Shown here: piece by piece, positions 23,481-36,378 of the stretch
Numbering within the stretch: the stretch's first letter is position 1
Layout: each line of letters begins with the position of its first letter
NCBI GenBank assembly: GCA_027886175.1
Contig: JAJNNQ010000026.1
Location: forward strand, 20,242,001-20,306,000
Source: Phylloscopus collybita
Lineage: Eukaryota > Chordata > Aves > Passeriformes > Phylloscopidae
Direction: 5' to 3'
Length of the DNA stretch: 64,000 nucleotides
Notes under the pieces: generated by a model
Database searches by the model: none
The model's input: the letters and a program-made list of their open reading frames with translations, nothing else
Told to the model about the DNA's origin: nothing
Made by a program: the position numbers and the translations under genes

Positions 23481-26400
23481 CTGGGATAATTAACACAGCT
23501 GTAACATATCAGGGGGGAGACTGCCTCCAGCAGCATCTCCTTTTGTCTCCCCACACCTATGCAGACAAGTTTCTGTCACAGTTATTGACAGTAAAGAGAG
23601 GTGAGTGAAACTAGTTGTAGCCTTTACCAAGAAAACTTCAGTTTGAACACTGTGAGACTGAGAGTTTACAAATCCTTTAATTAGAAGGAAAGAAATCACA
23701 ATTTAAAAAAAAAAACAACCTTCTTCTACATTCCATGAAATAGAAAAGGTGGAAAAGATTAAAACTGACAAGTATAAAATCTTTAAATACCACAAAGAAT
23801 TCTATCTTACACCGATTATACAGTGACAGTTATAAATGGAAATTGAAGAACAACAGATCAGAACAAACCATTTTTCGTGCAGAAAATGTATGAAGGAAGA
23901 TTGCTGCTGCAAGCATACTGACTTGACTAAAGAAGTAAATTCCATTCTAAATCAGGAACGGTAGTTGATATGTTTGTATAATTTTGATGTGCTACCTACT
24001 CAGAGACCAGGCTGAGTATCTAAATGAAAATGAGATTCTCAAAAAAATTTACTCTCTGGCAAACAAACCTAGGATTTTCATCATCTTCAATGAGTCTAGA
24101 ACATTTTTGAAAATAATGCTGTTTTCAAGTTCATAAACTTTATAGAAGTCTTACAGATTCTTTTTCTGAATCTAAGCTCTCAGAAATTTATTTTCCACTC
24201 TGTTGGTTACAAACAGTCCAATGGGCAAAAATAGAAAAAATTATATATACATCAAAAAAAACTTTTATAAAACAGCAGTTGTTCATGACTGTTTTGCCCA
24301 TGTTATTCATTACAAATATGGCTACACGGCATTTGTTATTTCATATTTAACAGTTTGACAGTTTGACAAAAGCAATCATAGGAATTCAGAAACATAATGC
24401 ATCAGAGCTGGGGATGCTATGAAGTTGGAATTTCCTATAATAGGAGTTTCTGAGATTCTACCAGGACTTGAGAGAGTCTGCTTTATAATCATTTCTACCA
24501 TTTCCTGTGAAACAAGATCTAAGCACATATTACATTTCTCACTGAGTCAGTATACTGTTTGGTACTATATTGATAGGCAATAGTCTAACCTAAGGCCGTT
24601 TCAAACTAGTGGATCATGTCCTACAGATGTCATTTTGCAGTCCTCTGTACCTTAATCCTGTCACTTCACCAATTTCATGCTTTTAAAATAAAGCACTATT
24701 AAGGAACAGAATGGGCGACCAGAAACTAACACATTATTTACAAGAGGGATAAAGCAGTGCATTGCAATTTATATGTATTTTCTGTTTGGAGCAGTAGATA
24801 TATGCCTTCTTACAGGGAAAATATTTTTAAATGCAGTTCTATACACGCTGTCCTGTGCAATGTGCACCTGAAATAGAAGTGCTTCATAGTTTATGTTACA
24901 ATTCACAAAGCAATTTATTTTGCATATGAAATGCTATGTGCAATCATCCAAAGACTGTGCTTCTAATTAATTCATTTTTTTTTATCATGATCTTAGCAAA
25001 ATCAGGTAAAGAGTAAAGGGAGAAGGGAATATTCACATTGTTAATATCAGACAATTAGAAGCATGGGAAATGACGGACTTGTACTCTGTAAACAGTCAGT
25101 AGGGAGTGATAGGAGGCCTGATGTTAGGTGGTGTTGGACAGCTAGGCTGTTCATGCTCTGTGGACTCTCAATGTCCTTTGCAATTCTGTAAGGAGCAGTT
25201 GTTTCCAAGTTTGTGAAATATTAAATGAAAGAGCTTATTCAGCCTTACTTTGCTTGTGCAGTTTGTGGAACATCAAGACTATATTTCAATTGTAAAGTAT
25301 TTCCACAGAAACTAGAAATAAAAAAAGTAGCTTAGTAATTTTCTTTAAGACTCTCTAGACCTTTTGGTATGAGATAGACAGCATAATGGCTGAGTGAACT
25401 TTAATTTGTATTCTCTTAGCACCCTGAGTGCTTGATTCACATTGTCGTATAAAATGCTTGGCATTCTGAAGGAAACATGATTTCTTGCTTGCTCCATTTT
25501 CTAGGGGGTTTTCCAGACAATCAGCAACTGGGAAATTATGATCAGTCTTAAGATGAATTCTTAATGGTCACTGGCTAAGAAAATAAAATTTAGTTCTTGT
25601 TCTCTTTTTCATCCCTCTCTCTTTTGGGGGGATGGTTGAATCCTTATAATCATAGTATCAGATGTGCATGCCATAACAGGGTGAGCAAATACTGTATGGA
25701 TGATTTTTACACTCTGATTATCAGTAGCAGCATCATCTAGTGGGGAATGACTACATGTTTTCAGGAACGGTGTGGAGTGGAATAAGAGCTTTGAAAGCAA
25801 AATAAACACTTGAGGAAACAAGAGTATATGGAAGAAAGATCTGGCTGCACAATGAGTAGTGATCAGGAAACGAATAAAATGAATAATAAAAGACTGAATA
25901 GAAATAAAGAAGAATCAGGAAACAAACTGTTAAAGAAATTAATATGAGAAATTCTAAGATAGTGAGATTTATTTGTTTTCTTGTTTCCACTTCCAGATTC
26001 TTTATTTTTTTTCTGATTATCAAGAGACATAAAGTACCTGCTTAGTGATAAATTTCTAGGGTTCTTTGTTCCATGAAGATGAGAGTTGAAGACAGTCAAT
26101 ATCTTGACTCTATCATGAAGATAGAATCAAGATATTATATCCAAACAAAAGCTCGGGTTACAAAAATGTTCATTATAACTCATCTGACCTACCTGAATAG
26201 ATCAGTATATTGGATACAGTCATCTCATAACCCAATGCAATTTTCAAATTTGCTCTAGGCTTTGAAAATCTCACAAAGCTTTCATTGTACCTTTAGGTCT
26301 TGAAGTATTACAGAAAAAATAAATACTAGTTCTGCCTTTGACAGTTCTATGCTACTAAAATTATTCTTCTTTTGATGTAACTACTGCTTAGTCAGTTCTA

Positions 26401-29400
26401 TTTTTCAAACAAAAGTTGAGACTTACACTGCTCCTCACAGACATCAGGTCACTCTATAACCTCTTGAGATTAACCTATTCTATTTGCCAGTCATTCACAC
26501 TATGACTTAACAAATAAGGCAAGACTTAACAAATTCAGTTCTGTCATGTTATTCTGTTTTTCAAAGCACAGAGAATTGTCTTAATTTTAAATTCCTTACA
26601 TCAGAACTTCAGCTGATAGAATTCAGGTGGGGATTCCACTGAAGTGTCACTAATTTCTTCTACCTCAGGACCCCAAGCAGATGTCTTTTAGATGTTTCAT
26701 TCCACTCAGTGGTGTTAATTTAACAAAACTTGGCTTTGACTTTTGGGTAAAAGTTCAGTGGATTGCAAAAAATAATTTGTTTTAGGAGTTATTACAGTGT
26801 ATAGAAAAGTCATTTATAATAAACGACTATATTCAAATATGTCTATATTCAAATATAAAAACATACTACGCAAGCACACAGCCACATGCAAACACACACA
26901 TATATATAAAAATCATAAAATTTCCTCTTAAAATAAGACATAAATATACATGCTACCATTTCATCTCTTTTGGATGAATTATCATTTAGAAAGCTGATCT
27001 ATTGCATAAAATTGCTCTTATTTCTGATTACAAGGCCTCTTAAACGGCTTCTAGATGAGTGAAAGAGAGACATATGTCATAAAGAAAAGCTTGGGATTCA
27101 TTTTTCTTGCTCATATGTGGTTGCCAGGTTCAAACTAGGTGAAGTGTGTTTTAAATAGTTTGCCTTAAGCACTGGCATATGAGCTGGCATGAAAGATTAC
27201 CGTCCAAAAGGCAAATTCATTTATTACTAGCCCTGGTAGTATTTGTCACTTTATTCACTTGGGTAGCAAATATGTCACCCAGACTTTCATGGGGAATTAA
27301 ACCATTGTGCAACCTGACAATAAGAAGAATATTTTTAGCAACCATGACAGGTATCTGGTACTCCTGTGTCTACACATTCTTAGTCACAATTCCCTTAACA
27401 GCCATCCTGAAAATAATCCCTTGGTATACCTCTGTCCGACCTTCTTGCTGCTTGATGGACAAACAGTTCTAGGCAGTGAGAGTTGCACACCTCTCTGCTG
27501 TCCCTGTTATGCCACTATAGCATGACAGCAAATTGCTGCAGCAAATTGTTTTAATAACTTGCCATAAAGAAGAGCACTCTGCAGTAATCTACTCATACAG
27601 TGACAAACTGTAGTGTACCATGCTATGTAGTTCATTCTATATCTAAAAAAAAAAATGTTGAAACTTCCTGGTCAATTGTAATTGATGGAAGATTTTCTGT
27701 CATCATGATGATGCAGGACCTACAGATTCAATAACTGCCTACATTTTGGATTAGAGGTAATACAAGTGAAGGGAAAATCTGCAAGTGATATTCATTTCTG
27801 TATTTCTTTTTCCCAGAGTACTAGTTCGAATTTCTCAGGGTCAGTAGTGCAAATCAATGAAACTTCAGTTTTTATGAGTTAAAACAATAACAACAACAAA
27901 AAAAGTAACTTTTAATATTTTAAAAACGGGGCCAAGTAAAGCCAGAAACATTACGTTAAAAATGAAAACCTTTTCATGTAACAAAAATATTTGAAAAGTA
28001 ATTTATACTTCACCATTTTTTCAGATGTATCTTTCATAAAGAAAATTTCTGCTATATTGATCATTACCTTCAGGCAACATGAGGTGAAATTTTATCATTT
28101 GCTTCTCTTATCCACCTGCCAGAGCATCCTCAAGTTTTGGCTGGGACTCTAGAGAGGTATACCCATACTACACCTTGTGATTTGGGATATATATACCACA
28201 GAGATGGTGTGTAGAGTAGCTTTCACCTATTCCTCTTGCAATGTCACAAGTGCTGAGCAGGCAGAACAGTCAAAAACACATCTTAGAATAGCTTTCCACG
28301 TGTCCTAAATAGAGGGTAAAAAACAGGAGTTCAAGCTGCCTACAAAGCAAGCATGTGGGTCTTTTGGGAACTAAGGGTTTCAGGACACCCTTGGGATCTG
28401 AAAATCCCAATAAGTAAGTAGAGAAGGTTGAAACCATCCCAAGCAAATGCATAAGTATTAATGAAGACCCAAAATAGGAGACAGAAAAGCACATGCCAAT
28501 CATAGACAGCAGAGAGAGCTGCCAAAGGAAGGGGGCAAAGATCTTAGGAACCTCCCAGCAGGGACTTATTAAGTAAATACTTTGGTTTCCTCAAGGCAAA
28601 AAGAACTGAGCTAAAGTTAAAGGTCTCTAATTTTAGTGATATCCTAAGGCTAGAAGTGCCAAAGTCACCTAATGATCCAGAAATATTGACATGGATACGT
28701 GAGTGTTACCTTTCACAGAGGATCAGAGCAATTAGTACAGTGCCTACATCAAATTCAGAACACTGGAAAATCAAAGTTGCCTCTGGACTTCAGGCAGTTT
28801 TAAAAGTGCATTACAGATCTCCTCTCGGTGACCTTCAATCAGAAGGGTTACTACACCCTATGAGGCCTAAGACCCCGGGTGTCAATTGATGCACATAGAT
28901 TTGCAACCCTCACAAAGCCAAGCTTTTTTGGGAAGAAAATACAGTGCTTCTTTTCCCTTCTATCCACAAGTTCTGTAGCACTTCGAGTAAACTGATGAAA
29001 TATGAAATACCACAAGACTCATACAAGAGAGGAATACACTATCTCTTGTGTGTCAATCCAGAATTTCTTCTACAAGAGTGTGGGAAAGGCAGTCATTAAG
29101 GGGATTGTTGACTATTTCCTCAAGGTGGCTGGCCTTGCCAAAGCAGTACAGAGTTCAGGGCAGACTAACATGTAATATTTAGCCCAGCTTTGCAGAAGGA
29201 TTTTGCAGCCCACAGTAAATTCCAGGGTGTTGCCAATGCACTGCTGCCAGTAAAACGAGAAAGTTACAGTAACATGATCTGAACCCACACCTTGATCTAT
29301 GCTGCAGGTGCATCACAGGGCTCCTAGATTCAAAACCTGGTGTCAGAAATGTCAATAGGCTTTTTTACTTCAGAGGTCATTTTTGATGGCTTAAGATTTC

Positions 29401-29580
29401 ACCATCGAAATCCAAATCCAACCGACTTCAAGGAGACTAAAGTTCCTACAGGAGGTTCTTAACTTTTGATGTGTAGAATTTCATCTGCAGGACCTCAGCC
29501 AGTCACTTCAATCAATAAGGTGTGTCCAGTGTGCAGTGTGCAAAAGGAACTGGCTTCTTCCTATGCCTATGTTTAATGGG
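23481..29580. other. Unrecognised unique AT-rich sequence
   Basis: No gene, structural RNA or interspersed repeat is recognised in about 6 kb. A 16-bp unit (CTATATTCAAATATGT) occurs about twice in tandem at 26827-26857, and a short CA/TA simple stretch lies near 26874-26909. The 97-codon frame at 27179-27472 (+) has hydrophobic stretches but no family resemblance that I can see. Confidence 0.55.
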
Positions 29581-29632
29581 AAAAAAAAAAAAAAAAAAAC
29601 AAACACCCCCACACAACCAAAAACCAAAAACC
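29581..29632. repeat. A19 run and A/C-rich simple sequence
   Basis: A pure A19 run (29581-29599) is followed by A/C-rich sequence with C5 and CCAAAAA-type units. No poly(A) signal precedes it at the expected spacing, so a simple repeat is more likely than a retrocopy tail. Confidence 0.75.
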
Positions 29633-32403
29633 TAAGGTTATCAGTTTAGGCTATCAAAACCATTTAAATGGTCACATTGAGTGAAATTAATTCCGACAGG
29701 TACAGGTGCTTAAGGAGGATTTAAGGCAGATATGTCTGCAACAAGTGGATTGCTCAAAACCAGTATTTCACACATCTCAGGCATAAGGATTTTTGGGACA
29801 AGAATGAGAGATATCTGAAGAAATAGCAGTATCTCAGGGAAGTCAGTTTATTCAGCCTGCACTGATGAAAAAGAAAAAGGGCTATTCCCATGTTATCTGG
29901 AAGCTCCTCATTAACCTCAGCAGGCTTGCACTGGCCAAGACAATCATCTCCAGAAGCCACCTTTTCAGCACACAGAAATCTGTGAAAAAGAGGCACTTAG
30001 GCACTTATTTCCTCCTTCATCTTACAGACCATGTTTGAATGGAAACCTACACATCAGCAAACTAATTTTTTTGATTCATAAAGTTTCCTTTGCACATTTA
30101 GCTTTTGACACTTAAATCACTTTTGAACATGGATACTAACTCATGAGTAACACTGATCCTTTAGAAATCCAGATGTTTTTAAGGACTGTACTTAGAGTGA
30201 GAAGGAAGTACAGTTGACTAGATATGTGAGGCATTCAGTATTCATAAGTATTATAAGCTGTATAATATCCATAAAAACTGATGAGGCATGTACACATGAG
30301 GAATACCTATGCTTGCAAGATGAAGGTGACATTCTCTAAACTAAACTACTGTAATAAATTAGTGGTCACAGAATTCATAAAATTACTTCCAAATGGAGAA
30401 TGGACATCTCTTGTCAAGATACTGGCCTTATACAAGGAAACAGTAGGTTTATGCACTGTGCTTGTGACTACACTGTGGTAAGCTGGCATAATACCATCAG
30501 AAAATTAGATCTTGACATTCCCCTTCAAAACAGACCTGATTATTTTCTCTGATGGATTTGTAGCTAAGTGCTCAAATCGTGCTGCCTGAATCGTGCCCAG
30601 CCTGGGATTTCATTTTGAGTAGATTATGAATAACTGTTATTAACGCCCCCCCTGTCCTATATAATATACCACTTGGGGTTTTTGAACACAGGATTTTTTT
30701 TCAGGTATGAAAAAGCTAAGTCTGCCCAGAAAAAAAAGCCATTTTTTAGTGTATGCCAGTGTTTCTGCCTTTTGCCTCACTTCCATTTGGGAGAGGTCAG
30801 AGGTCCCAATGTAAAGGTGTTCTTTTATCTACAACTGCTCTTAAACTATAGGCACAGGCTTGATTTAATTTGTTGTTAGTTCTGCTTTGTAACTCCATAG
30901 ATGTTAAAATCTGACCATATTTTTCAATGTAAACACAGACAGTAAGTTGACACACACACACAGAGATTTGAATGAACATTTTGCAACACTTATTTGCCTT
31001 TTCAAACTCTGAAGATATACTGTCCTGTTGGAAAATATTAGAATAATAACACTGGATATAGCGCAGATCCTTCAGAAAGAAAACTATAAGCAGCAACCAG
31101 AAAATGGAATTAAAAAGCAAATAATTCCTAATTCATTCTAACAGATTAAGAGTATCTAGAGTATTTCTTAGAAAACTCCAACAATTGCAGACCTGTATTT
31201 ACACAAAGCAACTTTTTCAAGCATTAAAGGTTAGGATATCGTTATCAGACAACATTCTGCTGCATACTAAATAACGTATTCTGAAAATAAATAAATAACA
31301 CTTTCTGAAATTTTGATTCAGTTAATGTGTGGTGGTATTTACACATTCTTAAAGCATCCATACAAATATCCCCTGCACCTCTGAATATGAAAAACATATG
31401 TGCGCGTGTGGCTACTCAGAGAATCATGAGCACAAAGAAAAATACATATTCATGTTCAGACCTAACTGTTTACTTTAGTAAAACTAGTTATTTTTATGGG
31501 GACCAATTTCCACAAATTACACTCCAAGATACCACTTAATGTAAAGGGTTTAACATGGTAATTGGACAATACTGGAGGCATGTTAAAGTAATCTGCCCAG
31601 TGAAGAAGCCATGGATATGGCTAGCAAAATTTTTTGTCTTGATTTCAACATCCATGTTGTTTCCATAGAAGATCTGAATATGTTAACCCTAAAATTTAAT
31701 TCTGTTTCATAATTTTGAATACCATGCCTATCTATCCAACTTCTCGGTCCTTCTGGAATTGTTAAAAAAGTTCCAAGTTATTCTTGCATTTTACAAGGAC
31801 ATCTTTTTTTACTTTGTGATTTAGTAGGCAACAGAAATGTGACAGAGTGGGAAAACAAACAAAAAAACCCAAAAAACCAGACAACAAAAAAACCTTCAAT
31901 CTTCTAAACAGCATAATTTAGGGTTTTATCGAGAAAGTATTGCCAAAAGGCTATGGCACCCTTTTCCACTATTACAGAGGTGTAATACAAAAAGTAAGAA
32001 CACTGCATTCATGCAAAGATCAGAAAAAGCAATTGGAAAATGGAACAGTGGCAAAAACAGCAGCAGCAGTCAAATAAATGAGAAATGCCAGCCAAATTAG
32101 GTAGACTGATACTTCACTTTGAAAGTGTTAAAAGAGAGTCTACATTTTTTTCCCTTAAGTGGTTCAAGAAAGCCAGCATACTTTCTTATTGTCTAACCCA
32201 TCATCCCTTGAAATCAGAAGAGTCCTGACCTAAAACAGAGATTAAAATGTTTTCAGACCAAATCAGCATTCCAACTAGGCATGTTTCACGACTCCTTAAC
32301 TTGCTAGTACATTTCTGGAGTGACTTGGAACATCCTTCCGTGTATCAATCTCCTTAAAGTAGTCCTTAGGGCTTAAAAGTGCCACCTAGGGCCAGATACA
32401 ATG
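29633..32403. other. Unrecognised unique sequence
   Basis: No gene or repeat family is recognised. A 107-codon minus-strand frame at 30797-31120 begins with a hydrophobic stretch but has no recognisable domain. A short CA run lies near 30952-30961 and a short CAG run near 32060-32071. Confidence 0.5.
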
Positions 32404-32715
32404 TGTTCAAGCACGACTTGGTTAAAAAAGAGTTTATTCAGAAAGTAAGAGAAAGCAGCAATTGAAATGAAATGTACCGAACAGCCGGCAGACTGCCAAA
32501 TGTCAGTGTATAACAAAGTCTTCCCCTCCTTCCCAACTAAGGAGAGAAAATGTAGTTAGACAGGCCATTGTGATTGGTTGAAAAAGACACTAAAAAGTAT
32601 TAATGTTCTATTTTTCCCATTGGCAATACATTTGTCCCAAAGTAGGGTCAGGGGGCTAAAGCCCACTTTACAAATTAAAAGGAGGAAAGGGGTTGTTTTG
32701 TTGTAAGTTTGAACA
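32404..32715 (-). mobile_element. Candidate solo LTR of an endogenous retrovirus
   Basis: Read on the minus strand, the 312-bp block starts TGTTCAAACTTAC and ends CTTGAACA. It therefore has the TG...CA ends of an LTR and a 7-bp terminal inverted repeat (TGTTCAA/TTGAACA). It contains a CCAAT box (32573-32577) and an AATAAA signal (32433-32438) about 30 nt from the 3' end, the usual U3-R-U5 order. No gag, pol or env sequence and no second LTR are next to it, so it would be a solo LTR left by recombination. No clear 4-6 bp target-site duplication flanks these exact ends, and I cannot name the family. Confidence 0.5.
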
Positions 32716-32733
32716 GTTTAGCCTGACCCTAGG
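32642..32733. repeat. Inverted repeat overlapping the LTR candidate's edge
   Basis: The left arm TAGGGTCAGGGGGCTAAA (about 32643-32660) is the reverse complement of the right arm TTTAGCCTGACCCTA (about 32717-32731), apart from three extra G bases. The loop is about 56 bp. One arm lies inside the candidate LTR and the other just outside it. Confidence 0.75.
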
Positions 32734-33814
32734 TGAGACAGAAGGCAATTTTCACCTCTCAAAGAAGGTCAATTGCATTTGCCAAGGCACAGCAGATCAT
32801 GAATAGGACTTTAATCGTCATGCAATATGACCTTCCCCCAGAACAGGAGAGAATCATGCTGTTTAAGGATATCTGCAAAGACCAAAGACAAAAAATGCTA
32901 GATTTCAAGCACATCTTTGGCTGAAAAATGAATATTTGCAAGATTAATATTCTGCTAAATGATGTAGCATAAAGTGATTCTAGAAACTAGGCTGAAAACC
33001 CCCGGGCTTGTGCAGTTTAGGGACTGCAAAAGATTCCTACCACATCTAGTAGTCCAAACCAGCAAATCCCAGGGTTTCTTTAGTTCAAGGAATTTATTTT
33101 TTCTCATCATTCAGGAAGTGTAGGAAAAAAAGGGGGAATAAATTGAGTAGAAAAACCTAGAAGAAACATCTCTGACTGAAGAAACATAGGTCTGATTTAT
33201 CAGGTTCATATTACCCTTCATAATGTTGGGAAGAGGAATTTTTCAGGGAAAAAAGAGAAGTTTGCACAGAAGCCTCTGAAGCCTCTGAATAGTTCAGAGG
33301 CTCTAGCTATTCTTAGGTGTGTATGGATCCCCAGCAGAGCTGTTACAACTGACTCCAAGGAAAGAAGTTAAAGGTTGGTCCTTGGAAAAGCTGAAAATAT
33401 GGAAAATATTTCACGTATTCCCCACTGTACACATGGAAAGAAACAGCTGACTCAATCCATTGAGCTCCGTATCTCTTTAGTATTATTTGTAGAACTAAGT
33501 CCTCATAGGATATTGAATTCTTCAGAAAATGGGGCCACCAGTTTACTATCAATCAGATTTAAAGTGAGCTTGGGTTACTACAGTTTTGTTTTCCTTGAAG
33601 TGTTAGAAGCTGTTGGTTTGTGATATTAATCCAGTATTTGTTCATCCCAGGTCCCCTGTCTAAAGTTTTGTTCAAGATGGGGAGACTTCAGCTGAGAAAC
33701 ATCAAAGATGTGACTCTGCAGTGCAAAGGGACAGCCTAGAATCAGTGGTAATTCTCTGGTCAATAGCTGGGATCTGAAGGTCACCCAAGGACAGAGACAA
33801 CCAAGTCTCCAGGG
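32734..33814. other. Unrecognised sequence; perfect hairpin at 33280-33302
   Basis: No gene is called. A 63-codon frame at 32733-32924 (+) has a charged, protein-like composition but no recognised family. A perfect 10-bp stem (AGCCTCTGAA / TTCAGAGGCT) with a 3-nt loop (TAG) occupies 33280-33302, and a direct copy of the left arm starts at 33271. Confidence 0.5.
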
Positions 33815-34508
33815 TTCCAGAGCAGCACTGTGGAAAGGGACCTGGGGGTCCTGGTCAGTGGCAAGTTGAACATGACCCAGCAGTGCCCTGGCAGCCAGGA
33901 GGGCCAACCCTGTCCTGGAGGGCATCAGGCACAGCATGGCCAGCCAGGCAAGGGAGGGGATTGTCCTGCTCTGCTCTGCACTGGGGCAGCCTCAGCTCAA
34001 GTGCTGGGGGCAGTTTTGGTTGCCACAATGTAAGACATTAAATGGTTAGAGACTAATCCAAAGGAGGGCAACAAACATGGTGAGGGGTCTAGAGGGGAAG
34101 CTTCAAGAGGTAAGGCTGAGGTTGCTTGGTCTGTTCAGCCTGGAGAAGAGGAGACTGAGGGGAGACCTCATTGTGGTCTTCAACACCCTCACAAGAAGCA
34201 GAGGGCCAAGAACTGATCTCTTCACTCTCATGACCAGTGATGGGACTTGGGGAAACGGCGTGAAGTTGAGTCAGGGGAGGTTTAGGTTGAGTGTTAAAAA
34301 AGGATTTTCACCCAGAGAGTGGTTGGGCACTGGCACAAGGTCTCCAAGGAAGTAGTCACAGCACCAAGCCTGACAGAGTTGAAGAACCATTTGGACAATT
34401 CTCTCACACACATGGTGTGACCCTTGGGCTGTCCTGTGGATGACCAAAAGCTGACTTGGAGTCACCAGAGTCATGCGTGCCTTCCAACTCAGCATTTTCT
34501 ATGATTTT
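33815..34508 (+). mobile_element. CR1 LINE, 5'-truncated ORF2 end plus 3' terminus
   Basis: This is the C-terminal part of CR1 ORF2 and its short 3' untranslated region. It opens with the family text around GGGACCTGGGGGTCCTGG. A translated [11 protein letters not shown] motif, highly characteristic of CR1 ORF2, lies at 34137-34169, followed by an [12 protein letters not shown] segment near 34268-34291. It ends with CTTCCAACTCAGCATTTTCT and ATGATTTTA, a mutated single-unit form of the ATTCTATGA terminus. Several frame breaks interrupt the reading frame, so it is an inactive relic. Nearby open frames on both strands are shadows of this element. Confidence 0.92.
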
Positions 34509-35862
34509 AACTCCTAGCAAAAATTGAAACCACTTTGGTAAAGAATACAAAAAAGGTTTAAGATATGAGTGAATACACAAAGAGGTCACAATAGAGGAAA
34601 AAAAAAATCTCACCAGATCAAGGAGATACAATGAAGTAAACAAGTGAAAACAAGAAGAATAAAACCACAGAAGACTGTGGGAAGCCTTCTGATGACACTG
34701 CTGACAGTGAGTAGGAAGCAGAGAACAACAGGATCATGGGTGATGAAAGATGGGCAGAGAAAAGATGGGAGCACAAAAGTAAAGTTTCCTGACCTAATGT
34801 TTGAGGGAAATTTTTAGACCTAGAAATTTGCTTTTGAGCAAAGCAGGAGCATCGCTCAGAAGTGGGACGGATAAAATAAAAATTCTAATATGGGTACTCA
34901 TAATTAACAAGCTGCTCTTGTTTGTTAGCATAATGAAAATCTGCCATGGGGAAAAAATTAGCAGAACCTTTTAACATTAAACTTTATCCATACACCACAG
35001 TTATTTTTGCACAGCTAGGCAGTTACACTTTGTTTTTCTTTTTCCCCCTTTTCTTTCTTTTCTGTGATGCCTTCCAGCTGCATTTTTTCTCACAAGCATC
35101 CCACAACCGATTTATGCAATGAGGCTTATGGATATGATGGCTTGATGCTCACTCTATGAAAAAGCAAAGGCATCAGAACTACCATATACAATGCAGGGCA
35201 GCATCTTTATCTTCAGCCTACTTGTCTCGACTCGTGTTTTTCTGTTGCATCTCTCTCACCTGCTATGTAAGTCATGAAGTCAGTTCTTTAAAATAAATAC
35301 TTCACCTGCAGAGGTAAAAGAGTTCCTTTTTAAGGAACTTTAATTTCCATTTCTTCAAGCTCAACCAAACCTACTGCTAAGCTGGCACGTATGATTTACA
35401 TGTACATATAACATTTCTGGACTCAATAAAAGGACATGTAGGTCAGTTTTAACATTTTAACATTAGTGTTAAATATATGCTGATTGATACAAATTTCAGA
35501 ATGATGATTCATTTTTCAGGTTTTAATATGGTCTTCTTTTTCCTTTAGTGCCACAGCCTAAGATAGCCTCTGACACAGGAATGAACATTGTGCAGCATGC
35601 AACACAGTTGTCATGGTGTTTATGCAAATAAAAATGGTATGAGGTGAGAGAAGAAGCATGAGGAGACAAGAAGAGATAAGAAAAGGACAAAGACTGCCTG
35701 TGTTTCACTCTGCTCATCCCATATGCTAGAATTTTTTTTGTTTCCTGTTTTTGCAATTTCTCTCAAGGTCAATATGTATTAGTGAACAAGGAAGCAATTA
35801 TTAATAATAAATATTAATAAACAATACCAGGATAGAGATTATGAAAAATAATTACATTTTTT
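34509..35862. other. Unrecognised unique sequence
   Basis: No gene or repeat family is recognised. AT content is high and all open frames are short. Confidence 0.55.
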
Positions 35863-35903
35863 TATAATTATATAATTATATAATTATATAATTATATAAT
35901 TAT
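35863..35903. repeat. TATAATTA microsatellite (self-complementary)
   Basis: About five tandem copies of the 8-bp unit TATAATTA cover 41 bp. The array is its own reverse complement when rotated, so either strand could fold back on itself. Confidence 0.9.
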
Positions 35904-36324
35904 TTTAGATAGGTCTCTAAGAAGCACCTGCAGAAATAGAACAAGTCCATCACTTGATTCAATTTGGACAACTTGCCAGCCAAGGTATCTGCAAAACTTA
36001 TCTCTTTTAGTGCACCATAATGTTAGCAAAATGTTTTACAGGAGAGGCTGAAAAAATTAAACTGTTTTTGATTTATTTAGTTAAAGGCCATATTCAGTGT
36101 ACCTCTTCCTCTGGAGATAACCTCTGTCTAACATGTATACCTTATTTTTATCGTCTTCTCTTGCTAGGATAAACACCAGCTTGTCCACTGACTGACCATG
36201 TGAATTCTCACTCTCTGTACATCTCAATTAATTTTGCTGCTGGTAAAATGCACTTTAATCTTTATTTTTCCATAGCCGGCAGTTCCTCATTTTTCTCCAT
36301 ATATCTTGGTGACTCTTCCATGGT
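35904..36324. other. Unrecognised unique sequence
   Basis: I see no gene or known repeat in this stretch. Confidence 0.5.
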
Positions 36325-36347
36325 GTTTTGGTTTTGTTTTGTTATGT

Positions 36348-36375
<28 letters not shown>
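36325..36375. repeat. GTTTT pentanucleotide microsatellite
   Basis: About ten GTTTT units with two interruptions (a GG and a GTTAT unit) form the tract. Overlapping Phe/Cys/Val-rich (+) and Lys/Gln/Asn-rich (-) frames derive from it and are not genes. Confidence 0.92.

Positions 36376-36378
<3 letters not shown>

Noticed and set aside
27179..27472. Frame with hydrophobic segments, considered as a mitochondrial-gene insertion or membrane-protein exon.
   Set aside because: It matches no mitochondrial or membrane-protein family that I recognise, and the codon context does not support it.
32733..32924. 63-codon frame with a charged, protein-like composition, considered as a possible exon.
   Set aside because: No family recognised, no clear splice sites at its ends, and a comparable frame lies on the opposite strand.
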